This document shows positions 51,337 to 59,248 of a stretch of DNA of 64,000 bases, piece after piece. Under the pieces are notes generated by a model that saw only the letters and a program-made list of their open reading frames with translations, ran no database searches and had not been told where the DNA came from. The DNA lies in the NCBI GenBank assembly GCA_963629305.1, contig CAVGIJ010000005.1, positions 32,187-96,186 of the forward strand. The letters are read 5' to 3'. Position numbers and translations under genes: made by a program. Position 1 is the stretch's first letter. Every line of letters begins with the position of its first letter. The DNA is from UBA1227 sp963629305. Its GTDB lineage: Bacteria > Bacillota > Clostridia > Oscillospirales > Acutalibacteraceae.

Positions 51337-52179
51337 ATGCGTGAAATATCATCTTCCGTTATTACGAATACTGTTGCGGAGCTTTGCATTGAATCAAATA
51401 AAGTTTTACCGTGCAGCCTTAAAGAAAAGATTGAATGCGGAATGAAAAATGAAACAGAGGAACTGCCGAAAAGTATCTGCAATGACCTTTTGAGAAATCT
51501 TGACGCCGCAAAGGAAATGGACATCCCAATCTGTCAGGACACAGGTATGGCCGTAGTATTTATTGAACTCGGACAGGACGTGCATATTGTCGGTGACGAC
51601 CTGACCGCGGCGGTAAATAACGGCGTTGCAAAAGGCTATGAGTACGGCTATCTTCGCAAATCCATAGTCAAAGATCCGCTTAACAGGGTAAATACCGGTG
51701 ACAATACACCCGCTGTTATTCATCTCTCCCTTGTTCCGGGCGACAAAATTAAGATTACGGTTGCACCAAAAGGCTTCGGCAGTGAGAACATGAGCGCTCT
51801 TAAGATGTTTACACCGGCGTCCGGAAAGGAAGACATAAAAGAATACATCATCTCCGTGGTAAAGAACGCAGGTTCAAATCCGTGTCCTCCGATTGTAGTC
51901 GGCGTAGGTATAGGAGGAGACTTTGAGTATTGCGCATACCTTGCAAAGAAAGCACTTTGCAGAGATGTCTCTGTAAGAAATGAGAATGAATTTTATAAAG
52001 ACTTTGAGGAAGAGCTTCTCTGCGAGATAAACAAACTCGGTATCGGACCCCAGGGCTTTGGCGGAAATACAACGGCGCTTGCCGTGAATATTGAGTATGC
52101 GCCTACACATATTGCCGGGCTTCCGGTTGCGGTGAATATGGGGTGCCATGTTACCAGACATGCTCACGCAATTATTTAA
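51337..52179 (+). CDS. class I fumarate hydratase, alpha subunit
   Basis: 280 residues matching the N-terminal domain of Fe-S fumarases (FumA/TtdA). Conserved CQDTGMAVVF (Cys for the 4Fe-4S cluster), RVNTGDNTPA, CPPIVVGVGIGG and GPQGFGGNTTALAV are all present. The beta subunit, normally adjacent, is not downstream here; the next gene is an rRNA methyltransferase. The partner must be elsewhere. L-tartrate dehydratase is an alternative activity in this family. Confidence 0.9.
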   Translation: MREISSSVITNTVAELCIESNKVLPCSLKEKIECGMKNETEELPKSICNDLLRNLDAAKEMDIPICQDTGMAVVFIELGQDVHIVGDDLTAAVNNGVAKGYEYGYLRKSIVKDPLNRVNTGDNTPAVIHLSLVPGDKIKITVAPKGFGSENMSALKMFTPASGKEDIKEYIISVVKNAGSNPCPPIVVGVGIGGDFEYCAYLAKKALCRDVSVRNENEFYKDFEEELLCEINKLGIGPQGFGGNTTALAVNIEYAPTHIAGLPVAVNMGCHVTRHAHAII

Positions 52180-52248
52180 TTCTTAAACAAAGATAATTGG
52201 CACAAATTTTGTTATGCTTTTTTGTTATTATTTACATTGAGAAAAGCA

Positions 52249-52281
52249 GACTGTTTATGTTACAATATAAAACAGTCTTTT
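52249..52281 (+). terminator. probable intrinsic terminator after the fumarase gene
   Basis: GACTGTTT pairs with AAACAGTC across a 13-base loop, followed by four T. The stem is only eight pairs, so strength is moderate. Confidence 0.55.
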
Positions 52282-52331
52282 GAAGATTTATTATGAAAAC
52301 AATTAGGTATAAAATCAGGTTTGGTAATTAA

Positions 52332-53447
52332 ATGAATATTAATTTTGTTGTCCCGTGTCTTATGGGACTTGAATCGCTTATAGCGGATGAACTTCGCGAA
52401 ATTGGCGCAGAGAATGTCGAGGCTCAAAATGCCCGTGTTCTCTTTTCGGGTGATGAACATATTTTAGCGCGTGCAAACATCTGTCTTCGTCACGCCGAAC
52501 GCATCCAGATTCTCATCGGTTCATTCAAAGCCGAGTCTTTTGAGGAACTCTTTGAGGGCACAAAGGCTTTGCCGTTTGAGGAGTGGATTGGAAAAGACGA
52601 TGCTTTCCCCGTAAAGGGCTATTCGCTCAATTCAAAGCTTTTTTCCGTAAGCGATTGTCAGTCCATAATCAAAAAGGCAGTTGTTGAGAGACTGAAGCTT
52701 AAGTATAAGACACCGTGGTTTTCGGAAACCGGTGCTAAGTATCAAATTCAGTTCTCAATAATGAAGGACATTGTCACTCTCACCATTGATACATCGGGGG
52801 TAGGTCTTCATAAAAGAGGATACAGGCTCAGTGCCAATGAAGCACCTATTAAGGAAACGCTTGCCGCAAGCCTTTGTTCACTTGCAAGGGTTCGCAATTA
52901 TCATACACTTTATGACCCCATGTGCGGTTCAGGCACTATCCTTATTGAGGGTGCAATGAAAGCACTCGGAATTGCACCCGGACTTCAGAGAACATTTGCT
53001 GCGGAAAAATTTGCATGTATTCCCGCACAGGTATGGGCTGAGGAGAGAACCCGCGCGCAAGACCTCGTAAATTTTGACTGTGACTTTATGGCATACGGCA
53101 GTGACATTGACAAGAACAGTCTTGAAATTGCAAAAGAAAACGCAAGACGTGCAGGTGTTGAAAACAGGATTGAGTTTCAGCTGCTTGACTTTCACGACTG
53201 GGAAGGACGGACGGAAAAAGGAACGGTCATTTGCAATCCTCCGTATGGCGAAAGGTTGCTGGACATAAAGACCGCAAATGAGCTTTATAAAACTATGGGA
53301 GAAAAGTTCATCAGTAAACGAGGCTGGGCATATTATATCATCAGTCCGTCTGAAGATTTTGAAAGAACATTCGGCAAAAGGGCTGACAAGAGAAGAAAAC
53401 TTTACAATGGTATGATCAAATGTCAGGTCTATATGTATTTTAAATAA
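52332..53447 (+). CDS. THUMP-domain 23S rRNA guanine-N2 methyltransferase (RlmL/YpsC-like)
   Basis: 371 residues. N-terminal ferredoxin-like and THUMP domains (about 1-160; MNINFVVPCLMGLESLIADEL), then a class I SAM methyltransferase with DPMCGSGTILIEGA (SAM site) and catalytic NPPYGERL. Matches the first half of E. coli RlmL, which methylates G2445; this is the stand-alone type seen in Firmicutes. No strong ribosome site was found upstream of ATG 52332. Confidence 0.92.
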   Translation: MNINFVVPCLMGLESLIADELREIGAENVEAQNARVLFSGDEHILARANICLRHAERIQILIGSFKAESFEELFEGTKALPFEEWIGKDDAFPVKGYSLNSKLFSVSDCQSIIKKAVVERLKLKYKTPWFSETGAKYQIQFSIMKDIVTLTIDTSGVGLHKRGYRLSANEAPIKETLAASLCSLARVRNYHTLYDPMCGSGTILIEGAMKALGIAPGLQRTFAAEKFACIPAQVWAEERTRAQDLVNFDCDFMAYGSDIDKNSLEIAKENARRAGVENRIEFQLLDFHDWEGRTEKGTVICNPPYGERLLDIKTANELYKTMGEKFISKRGWAYYIISPSEDFERTFGKRADKRRKLYNGMIKCQVYMYFK

Positions 53448-53485
53448 AATTTTTTGATATAAATTTTAGCAGAGGAGAATTAAAC

Positions 53486-54541
53486 ATGTCATTTTTATCA
53501 AAATTTGAAAAAAAGGCTGTGGAGGAAGTTGCCACTCCCTCACTTAAGCACTACTTCGTAGTGAACCCCACAGCGGGAAAAGGACTTAAGTCTAACTTTG
53601 TAAAGGAAGTTATTGAGCCTGCTTGTGTAAAAAAAGGCGTTGACTTTGAAGTTTACTACACAAAGGGACCGGGAGATGCAATCGACTTTGTAGATAAAAC
53701 TGCCGCTAACGGAATGCCGGCTCGTTTTTATGCATGTGGCGGTGACGGAACTCTTTATGAGGTTGTAAACGGTGCGTACGGTCATGAAAACGCTCAGGTT
53801 GCAGTTGTTCCTCTCGGCTCAGGCAACGACTGGACACGTCTTTTCGGTGATCTTGATGTTTTCCTTGATATTGAGGGACAGATTGACGGTACACCTACAA
53901 AGATTGACTGCATCAAAGCAGGTGACGAAATTGCAATCAACCAGGCATCAATGGGCTTTGACGCTGATGCTTGCGCAGTTCAGGGACAGATGAAGAAGCT
54001 TCCGGGTGTTGCCGGACATCTTTCATATGCGTTCGGTGGAGTTTATTGCATGTTCAAGCACGTAAAGAACTACTATGACATCACAATCGACGGCAAGAAA
54101 ATTGATGAAGCTCCTTACGTATTTGTTGTTGCATGTAACTCACGTTGGTACGGTTCCGGCATTGAGGTTGCTCCGTTTGCGATGATTGATGATCATATGC
54201 TTGACATTGTACTTATGAAACGTCGTTTCCCATGGATTTGTATGTTCAAGGTTATGCTTGTTGATTGGCAGTCAAAGGCAACTCACGTTCATAACAAAAA
54301 TTGTATGTATCTTCGCGGAAAGAAGATTGAAATTCATGACCGCAGAGAGAAAAACAACCATACCAACATCGACGGTGAGTGCCACAGAACTAATGACCTT
54401 ACCATTGAACTTATTGAGGATGGTCTTACCTTCAACATTCCTAAGAAATCAACATACTTTGAGGATGTTAAGAGCGGAAAGATAAACGGAGATATCAAGA
54501 TTGATAAGAAGAAATTCTTATTCCAAAGAGGTATTATCTGA
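53486..54541 (+). CDS. diacylglycerol/sphingosine kinase-family lipid kinase
   Basis: 351 residues with the DAGK catalytic domain: FVVNPTAGKG, CGGDGTLYEVVNG (nucleotide site) and VPLGSGNDWTRLF. The C-terminal half forms the YegS/DgkB beta-sandwich (WYGSGIEVAPFA). Phosphorylates a lipid, probably diacylglycerol, at the inner membrane face. GAGGAG before ATG 53486. The first about 20 residues are a Lys-rich extension. Confidence 0.88.
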   Translation: MSFLSKFEKKAVEEVATPSLKHYFVVNPTAGKGLKSNFVKEVIEPACVKKGVDFEVYYTKGPGDAIDFVDKTAANGMPARFYACGGDGTLYEVVNGAYGHENAQVAVVPLGSGNDWTRLFGDLDVFLDIEGQIDGTPTKIDCIKAGDEIAINQASMGFDADACAVQGQMKKLPGVAGHLSYAFGGVYCMFKHVKNYYDITIDGKKIDEAPYVFVVACNSRWYGSGIEVAPFAMIDDHMLDIVLMKRRFPWICMFKVMLVDWQSKATHVHNKNCMYLRGKKIEIHDRREKNNHTNIDGECHRTNDLTIELIEDGLTFNIPKKSTYFEDVKSGKINGDIKIDKKKFLFQRGII

Positions 54542-54595
54542 TCCTGTCGCTTTAGATTCTAAAAGGAATAATAAAAAAATAAGTCGCCTCATATT

Positions 54596-54938
54596 ATGAT
54601 TATGGGGCGATTATTTGTGACTGAAAAAAACAATGTATCAGCTAATGTTGCAAGGCAGGTGTCAAGCAGAGAAATTTTTGTCTCTCTTGCGATTGTCCTT
54701 TCATTTTCCTCGTCAAAGCTTGTACAAAGTACTACAAATGGGACATACAGAACTGTTATAATAGATGCGGGACACGGCGGCGAAGACGGCGGAGCCGTCG
54801 GGGGTATGATGTTATTCTGACGAGGGATGGCGACTACGCCGTGTATTCGGAGGAAGCAAAAACTCTCAGATTGCTTCCGCCATATGCGAGGGAATAAATC
54901 ACTATTGCAAAGGAACGGAGATAACAAAAAACAGTTAG
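54596..54938 (+). pseudogene. decayed N-acetylmuramoyl-L-alanine amidase (cwlD-like)
   Basis: Three amidase pieces lie in order but in different frames. The first has a membrane-like segment and the catalytic TVIIDAGHGGEDGGAVG, then stops at 54818-54820. The second, from about 54809 in another frame, reads GYDVILTRDGDYAVYSEEA, the family's T-R-D region. The third gives QIASAICEGINHYCKGTE and ends at a TAG at 54938, the typical C-terminus. Internal deletions removed the zinc-site Glu region and most of the second half, so no active enzyme is possible. CwlD is needed for spore-cortex modification; its loss fits a non-sporulating lineage. Confidence 0.85.
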
Positions 54939-54958
54939 TTATAAAAAGAGGAGTACAT

Positions 54959-56332
54959 ATGTCATCAAAAATCAAAAGTGTTTATGTGTGCGAAAAGTGC
55001 GGCTATGAAAACTCAAAATGGTACGGTCGCTGCCCAAAGTGCGGCGAGTGGGACAGCCTTACGGAACACATAATAAACGATGAACCCGCAGCCATTGCAA
55101 AGCTTAAAAACAATTCCGGTAAAAGGGGAATTGTTCAGAAGATTTCGGAGATTCAGGCTGACGGTGAACACAGGTATATGACGGGACTTTCGGAGTTTGA
55201 CCGTGTTCTCGGCGGGGGAATCGTAAAGGGTTCGCTTGTACTTTTGTCCGGAGACCCCGGCATAGGAAAAAGTACTATTCTTTTGCAGGTGTGCCAGCAT
55301 CTCGGCAAAAATCTCAACATTTTATACGTGTCGGGTGAGGAGAGTGCTCATCAGATAAAGCTTCGTGCGGACAGACTTGGTGTAGATACTCCGAATATTT
55401 CTATCATGAGTGAGACAGATGTTGAAGTCATTTGTGAGCAGATAAAGGCAGATAAGCCCGACCTTGTTATAATTGACTCCATACAAACTGTTCTCTTGCC
55501 CGAACTCTCATCCTCGGCAGGAAGTATCACACAAGTACGTGAGTCAACAAATTTCATAATGAGAAACGCAAAGGATCTCAACATCCCGGTGATTGTTGTA
55601 GGTCACGTAAACAAGGACGGAAATATTGCCGGACCGAAGATACTTGAACATATTGTCGACGCTGTGCTCTATATTGAGGGTGAGAGAAACTTTTCATACA
55701 GGATTTTACGCGCTGTAAAGAATCGTTTCGGCTCCACAAATGAAATCGGTGTTTTTGAAATGCTTGATGACGGACTTCATCAGGTGATAAATCCGAGCAA
55801 GATGATGCTTGAAGGCAGACCGCGCAATTCATCAGGCTCGTGTGTTGCGTGTACCATGGAGGGCTCAAGACCGATTCTTGCGGAAGTACAGGGCCTTGTT
55901 ACCGCAACCGCATACGGAAACCCGAGGCGCATGTCTAACGGCTTTGATTATAACAGGATAAATATGATACTTGCAGTTTTGGAAAAGCGCGGAGGCTATT
56001 ATTTTTCAAATACTGACGTTTATCTGAACGTAGTAGGCGGTTTCAAGCTCCTTGAACCTGCCGCAGATCTATCTGTTGCTCTGGCGCTTGTCTCAAGCCT
56101 TAAGGACGCCGTTGTACGCGAAGATGTACTTGCATTCGGTGAGATAGGCCTTGCCGGTGAAATACGCTCTGTGAGCCACTGTGAGCAGCGTATAAAAGAG
56201 GCAAAGAGACTCGGCTTTAAAAGAGTAATTGTTCCAAAGGACAACCTTCGCAGTATTTCCAAAGACACATCAAAGGGTATTGAGATTGTCGGCGTACAGT
56301 TCATCAGCCAAGCATTTAAGGCTGCCATATGA
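54959..56332 (+). CDS. radA: DNA repair protein RadA
   Basis: 457-residue RecA-like branch-migration ATPase. Zinc finger CEKCGYENSKWYGRCPKCGEW near residue 12, Walker A GDPGIGKST, the RadA-specific KNRFG motif, and a C-terminal Lon-protease-like domain (AADLSVALALVSSL). GAGGAG precedes ATG 54959; an open frame reaches back to 54827 into the amidase remnant but is not coding. Overlaps the next gene by four bases. Confidence 0.97.
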   Translation: MSSKIKSVYVCEKCGYENSKWYGRCPKCGEWDSLTEHIINDEPAAIAKLKNNSGKRGIVQKISEIQADGEHRYMTGLSEFDRVLGGGIVKGSLVLLSGDPGIGKSTILLQVCQHLGKNLNILYVSGEESAHQIKLRADRLGVDTPNISIMSETDVEVICEQIKADKPDLVIIDSIQTVLLPELSSSAGSITQVRESTNFIMRNAKDLNIPVIVVGHVNKDGNIAGPKILEHIVDAVLYIEGERNFSYRILRAVKNRFGSTNEIGVFEMLDDGLHQVINPSKMMLEGRPRNSSGSCVACTMEGSRPILAEVQGLVTATAYGNPRRMSNGFDYNRINMILAVLEKRGGYYFSNTDVYLNVVGGFKLLEPAADLSVALALVSSLKDAVVREDVLAFGEIGLAGEIRSVSHCEQRIKEAKRLGFKRVIVPKDNLRSISKDTSKGIEIVGVQFISQAFKAAI

Positions 56333-57033
56333 ATATTATCATCGGAGATGCACCGACATGGGTGCAAAATGCACTTGACCATGCCGGCTTTGAAGTGTTA
56401 AGGCTCGGCACATGTGAATCGTTACCGAAACCTGTTTCGGGTCATGTTGACCTTGTTATGGCAAAGTTTGATAACAGACTTATAGTTGCCCCAAAAAAGG
56501 AAAGAATATTAAAAGAGCTTGATTCAAAAGATCTGTTTCTTTCAAAATATGAGCTGTGCACGTGTGATACTGAATTGTCGGACGCATACCCCAAAGATGT
56601 TCCGTTAAATTTTGCTGTTGTCGGAAATTTTGTCATATGCAATCCGAAAACAGTTTGGAATGAAACAGTTTACATCGCCCAAAAAAGCGGAAAGACGGTT
56701 ATTCCCGTGTCGCAGGGGTATACCAAATGTTCAACCCTGGTTGTCGATGATAAGTCGATTATCACTGATGATGAGAGCATTTTTAAGGCGGCACAGGGAT
56801 ATCTTGATGTACTTCTCGTGAGCAAGGGGAGTGTATCTTTGCCCGGCTATAATTACGGGTTTATAGGAGGCGCGTCGTTTACATGCGGCGGTACCGTATA
56901 TTTTTTCGGTGACCTTTCTTCGCACTCGGACGCCTTAAAAATTCGGTCTTTTATCGAGGCACACAACAAGCATATTTTTTCACTGTCACATGAACACAAT
57001 CTCATTGATATTGGCGGTGCGATTGTTTTATAA
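56329..57033 (+). CDS. conserved clostridial protein of unknown function (DUF6873-like)
   Basis: 234 residues, no membrane segments. It contains GKTVIPVSQGYTKCSTLVVD and DDKSIITDDESI, a pattern that recurs in uncharacterised clostridial proteins, with a C-terminal HEHNLIDIGGAIVL. The VSQGYTKC-type loop hints at an arginine-deiminase-like beta/alpha propeller, but the catalytic set is not clear. ATGA overlap with radA indicates one operon. I cannot assign a function. Confidence 0.6.
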   Translation: MNIIIGDAPTWVQNALDHAGFEVLRLGTCESLPKPVSGHVDLVMAKFDNRLIVAPKKERILKELDSKDLFLSKYELCTCDTELSDAYPKDVPLNFAVVGNFVICNPKTVWNETVYIAQKSGKTVIPVSQGYTKCSTLVVDDKSIITDDESIFKAAQGYLDVLLVSKGSVSLPGYNYGFIGGASFTCGGTVYFFGDLSSHSDALKIRSFIEAHNKHIFSLSHEHNLIDIGGAIVL

Positions 57034-57083
57034 TAAACTTGTTGTTAATTACATGTATTTTATACGGATTGGAAGAACATAGG

Positions 57084-57635
57084 ATGTTTAAGTTTTCAGA
57101 CCTCAAAGAACAGCACATAAGTACGGAAGAAATTTTTGACGGAAATATTCTTCATGTTATAAAGGACACGGTTATGCTTCCGAACGGAAATGAGGCAACC
57201 CGTGAAGTTATAAGACATATCGGAGCGGTTTGCATTATTCCGGTGACAAATGAAAATGAGGTCATCATGGAGAGACAGTATCGTTATCCTATTGATGAAG
57301 TTATAAGCGAAATCCCGGCGGGAAAGCTTGATACTCCGCAAGAGGACCGGCTCCTTGCCGCACAGCGCGAGCTTCGTGAGGAAACCGGAATAACTGCCGA
57401 TGAGTGGAAAGAGATCGGGGTGTTTTATCCGGCAGCTGCTTATTCGGATGAAAAGATAATCATGTATCTTGCAAAAGGGCTTCACTACGGCAAGCAGGAC
57501 CTTGATGACGATGAATTTTTAAATGTTAAAAAGATTCCGATAAGCGACCTTGTAAATGACGTTATGGACGGAAAAATAACCGATTCAAAGACCCAGGTTG
57601 CAATTCTTAAGGTTGCACGTATACTCGGTGTCTGA
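57084..57635 (+). CDS. Nudix hydrolase, ADP-ribose pyrophosphatase type
   Basis: 183 residues. The Nudix box reads AGKLDTPQEDRLLAAQREL then REETGI, with one extra residue between the Gly and first Glu relative to the standard spacing. Upstream RQYRYPIDEVISEIPAGK is the ADP-ribose pyrophosphatase pattern. Hydrolyses ADP-ribose or a similar nucleoside diphosphate. ATG 57084 (MFKFSDLKEQHI) with GGAAG eight bases before; upstream TTG starts are not convincing. Confidence 0.9.
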   Translation: MFKFSDLKEQHISTEEIFDGNILHVIKDTVMLPNGNEATREVIRHIGAVCIIPVTNENEVIMERQYRYPIDEVISEIPAGKLDTPQEDRLLAAQRELREETGITADEWKEIGVFYPAAAYSDEKIIMYLAKGLHYGKQDLDDDEFLNVKKIPISDLVNDVMDGKITDSKTQVAILKVARILGV

Positions 57636-57664
57636 ATGGTGTAAGGATGTGAGCTTAAAGTTTA

Positions 57665-59044
57665 ATGGCAAGTGAAACGGATAAGAAGTTTGTAAAAATG
57701 ACAACTGAGCCGATACCGAAGCTTATATTGTCACTGGCTATACCTACTATAATAAGCATGCTTGTATCCGCTGTGTATAATCTTGCGGATACTTTTTTTG
57801 TAAGACAGTTGGACAGCGACAGTATGGTTGCGGCTGTCGGTATTGCCATGCCTCTTATGAATATCATACAGGCGTTCGGCTTCTTTTTCGGACACGGTTC
57901 CGGAAATTATATCTCACGCGCACTCGGTCGAAAAGATAAAAAAGATGCGGAAACAATGGCCGTGACAGGATTTGTTTATGCTATCGCTTTTGGCATAGTT
58001 ATCGCTGTGCTCGGTCTTATCTTTAATAAGCAGCTTGCTGTTATACTCGGTGCCAAAACCGATGCCACCATTGCCGCATCCGTTTCATACATGCGCTTTA
58101 TTTTGCTTGCAACGCCGTTTATGACCGGCTCTTTTGTACTCAACAACCAATTGCGCCTGCAGGGAAACGCATTCATAGCAATGTTCGGCATTGCGTCCGG
58201 CGCCTTGCTCAACGTCGCTCTTGATCCTATCTTTATTTTCACACTGGGCATGGGTGTTTCCGGCGCCGCTTTGGCGACTGCAATCAGCCAGATTATCGGA
58301 TTTTTTATTTTATTACTGGGTATGTTCAAAAGCGACAATGTTAAAATCAGGCTACGTAATTTTTCAACCGATCCCGTTTTTATCAAACATGTTGCCGAGG
58401 GCGGCCTTCCGAGCCTTGCCCGTCAGGGCCTCGCCTCGGTGTCAGTCGCTTGCCTGAACCACGCTGTAGGTCTCTTTATCCTTGGCGGAGAAATGATAGA
58501 CGCGGTTCAGGCCGCAATGACCGGAACTTCAAAGATAATGATGTTCTTTATGGCCATAATGATCGGATTCGGACAGGGCTTCCAACCTGTATGCGGATTC
58601 AATTACGGCGCAAAGAAATATGACAGAGTAAAAGAAGGCTTTTGGTTCAGCGTCAAATTTTCCGCTGTAGCGCTTGTCATTATCGCAGTTATCGGATTTG
58701 TATTTGCAGAACAGATTACATCGACCTTTGTCGGAACCAGCGAGACGGCTGCAAGGGTTGCGGCATTCTCGTTCAAAGCACAGATATGTGTTTTCCCGTT
58801 GTTTTCGTTTACGACTATTACCAATATGATGCTTCAGAACATGGGAAAGACTGTCCCGGCAACGCTCGTTGCAATGACAAGGCAGGGGCTTGCGTTTATT
58901 CCGCTTATCTTCATCTTGCCGCTTATTATTGATCCGCTGCTCGCAATTGAAATAACACAACCTGCCGCAGACATATTTGCATTTCTCCTCGCCGTACCGA
59001 TTGCAATAAGCACATTGAGGAAATTGGGGAGAGAGGAAAAATAG
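57665..59044 (+). CDS. MATE family efflux transporter
   Basis: 459 residues, 12 transmembrane helices in two halves of six, of the MATE type: TEPIPKLILSLAIPTIISM at the start, ALGRKDKKDAETMAV and FGQGFQPVCGFNYGAKKYDRV. Exports drugs or metabolites in exchange for Na+ or H+. It lies next to the CRISPR locus without an obvious link. The ribosome site (TAAGGATGTGAG) is weakly spaced. Confidence 0.93.
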   Translation: MASETDKKFVKMTTEPIPKLILSLAIPTIISMLVSAVYNLADTFFVRQLDSDSMVAAVGIAMPLMNIIQAFGFFFGHGSGNYISRALGRKDKKDAETMAVTGFVYAIAFGIVIAVLGLIFNKQLAVILGAKTDATIAASVSYMRFILLATPFMTGSFVLNNQLRLQGNAFIAMFGIASGALLNVALDPIFIFTLGMGVSGAALATAISQIIGFFILLLGMFKSDNVKIRLRNFSTDPVFIKHVAEGGLPSLARQGLASVSVACLNHAVGLFILGGEMIDAVQAAMTGTSKIMMFFMAIMIGFGQGFQPVCGFNYGAKKYDRVKEGFWFSVKFSAVALVIIAVIGFVFAEQITSTFVGTSETAARVAAFSFKAQICVFPLFSFTTITNMMLQNMGKTVPATLVAMTRQGLAFIPLIFILPLIIDPLLAIEITQPAADIFAFLLAVPIAISTLRKLGREEK

Positions 59045-59096
59045 CGACAAATAGCAAAATAAGATTTTGTTTTGTACAAATTGTTTAAAAATGTCA

Positions 59097-59125
59097 TTTA
59101 CAAACCAAAATTTTTATGCTATATT
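59097..59125 (+). promoter_or_regulatory. promoter of tracrRNA
   Basis: TTTACA at 59097-59102 and TATATT at 59120-59125, 17 bases apart, placing the start near 59132, just before the anti-repeat. Confidence 0.7.
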
Positions 59126-59131
59126 AAAAAT

Positions 59132-59226
59132 GTCCTTATATCATACCAAAGGATTATCAGGTCGCTACAATAAAGTAGAACACTGAAAAGCTCTGAAAGC
59201 CGACCTTGTGTCGGCTTTCATCTTTT
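59132..59226 (+). ncRNA. tracrRNA of the type II-C system
   Basis: 59136-59170 is nearly the same sequence as the plus-strand CRISPR repeat (TACCAAAG, ATTA, CAGG, GCTACAA shared; two differences give G-U pairs and one extra T would bulge). Since crRNA is read from the minus strand, this is the anti-repeat. A tail follows with the hairpin GAAAGCCGAC/GTCGGCTTTC (59195-59219) and ATCTTTT, a terminator. It has its own promoter and ends just before cas9. Confidence 0.88.
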
Positions 59227-59248
59227 ATACGAAAGGATGGTTTTGTAC

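Noticed and set aside
54546..54610. Hairpin GTCGCC/GGCGAT after the lipid kinase as terminator
   Set aside because: No T tract follows on the plus strand and it overlaps the start of the amidase remnant.
54827..54958. 44-codon upstream extension of radA
   Set aside because: It runs through the amidase remnant in a shifted frame, has no family similarity, and a good ribosome site marks ATG 54959.
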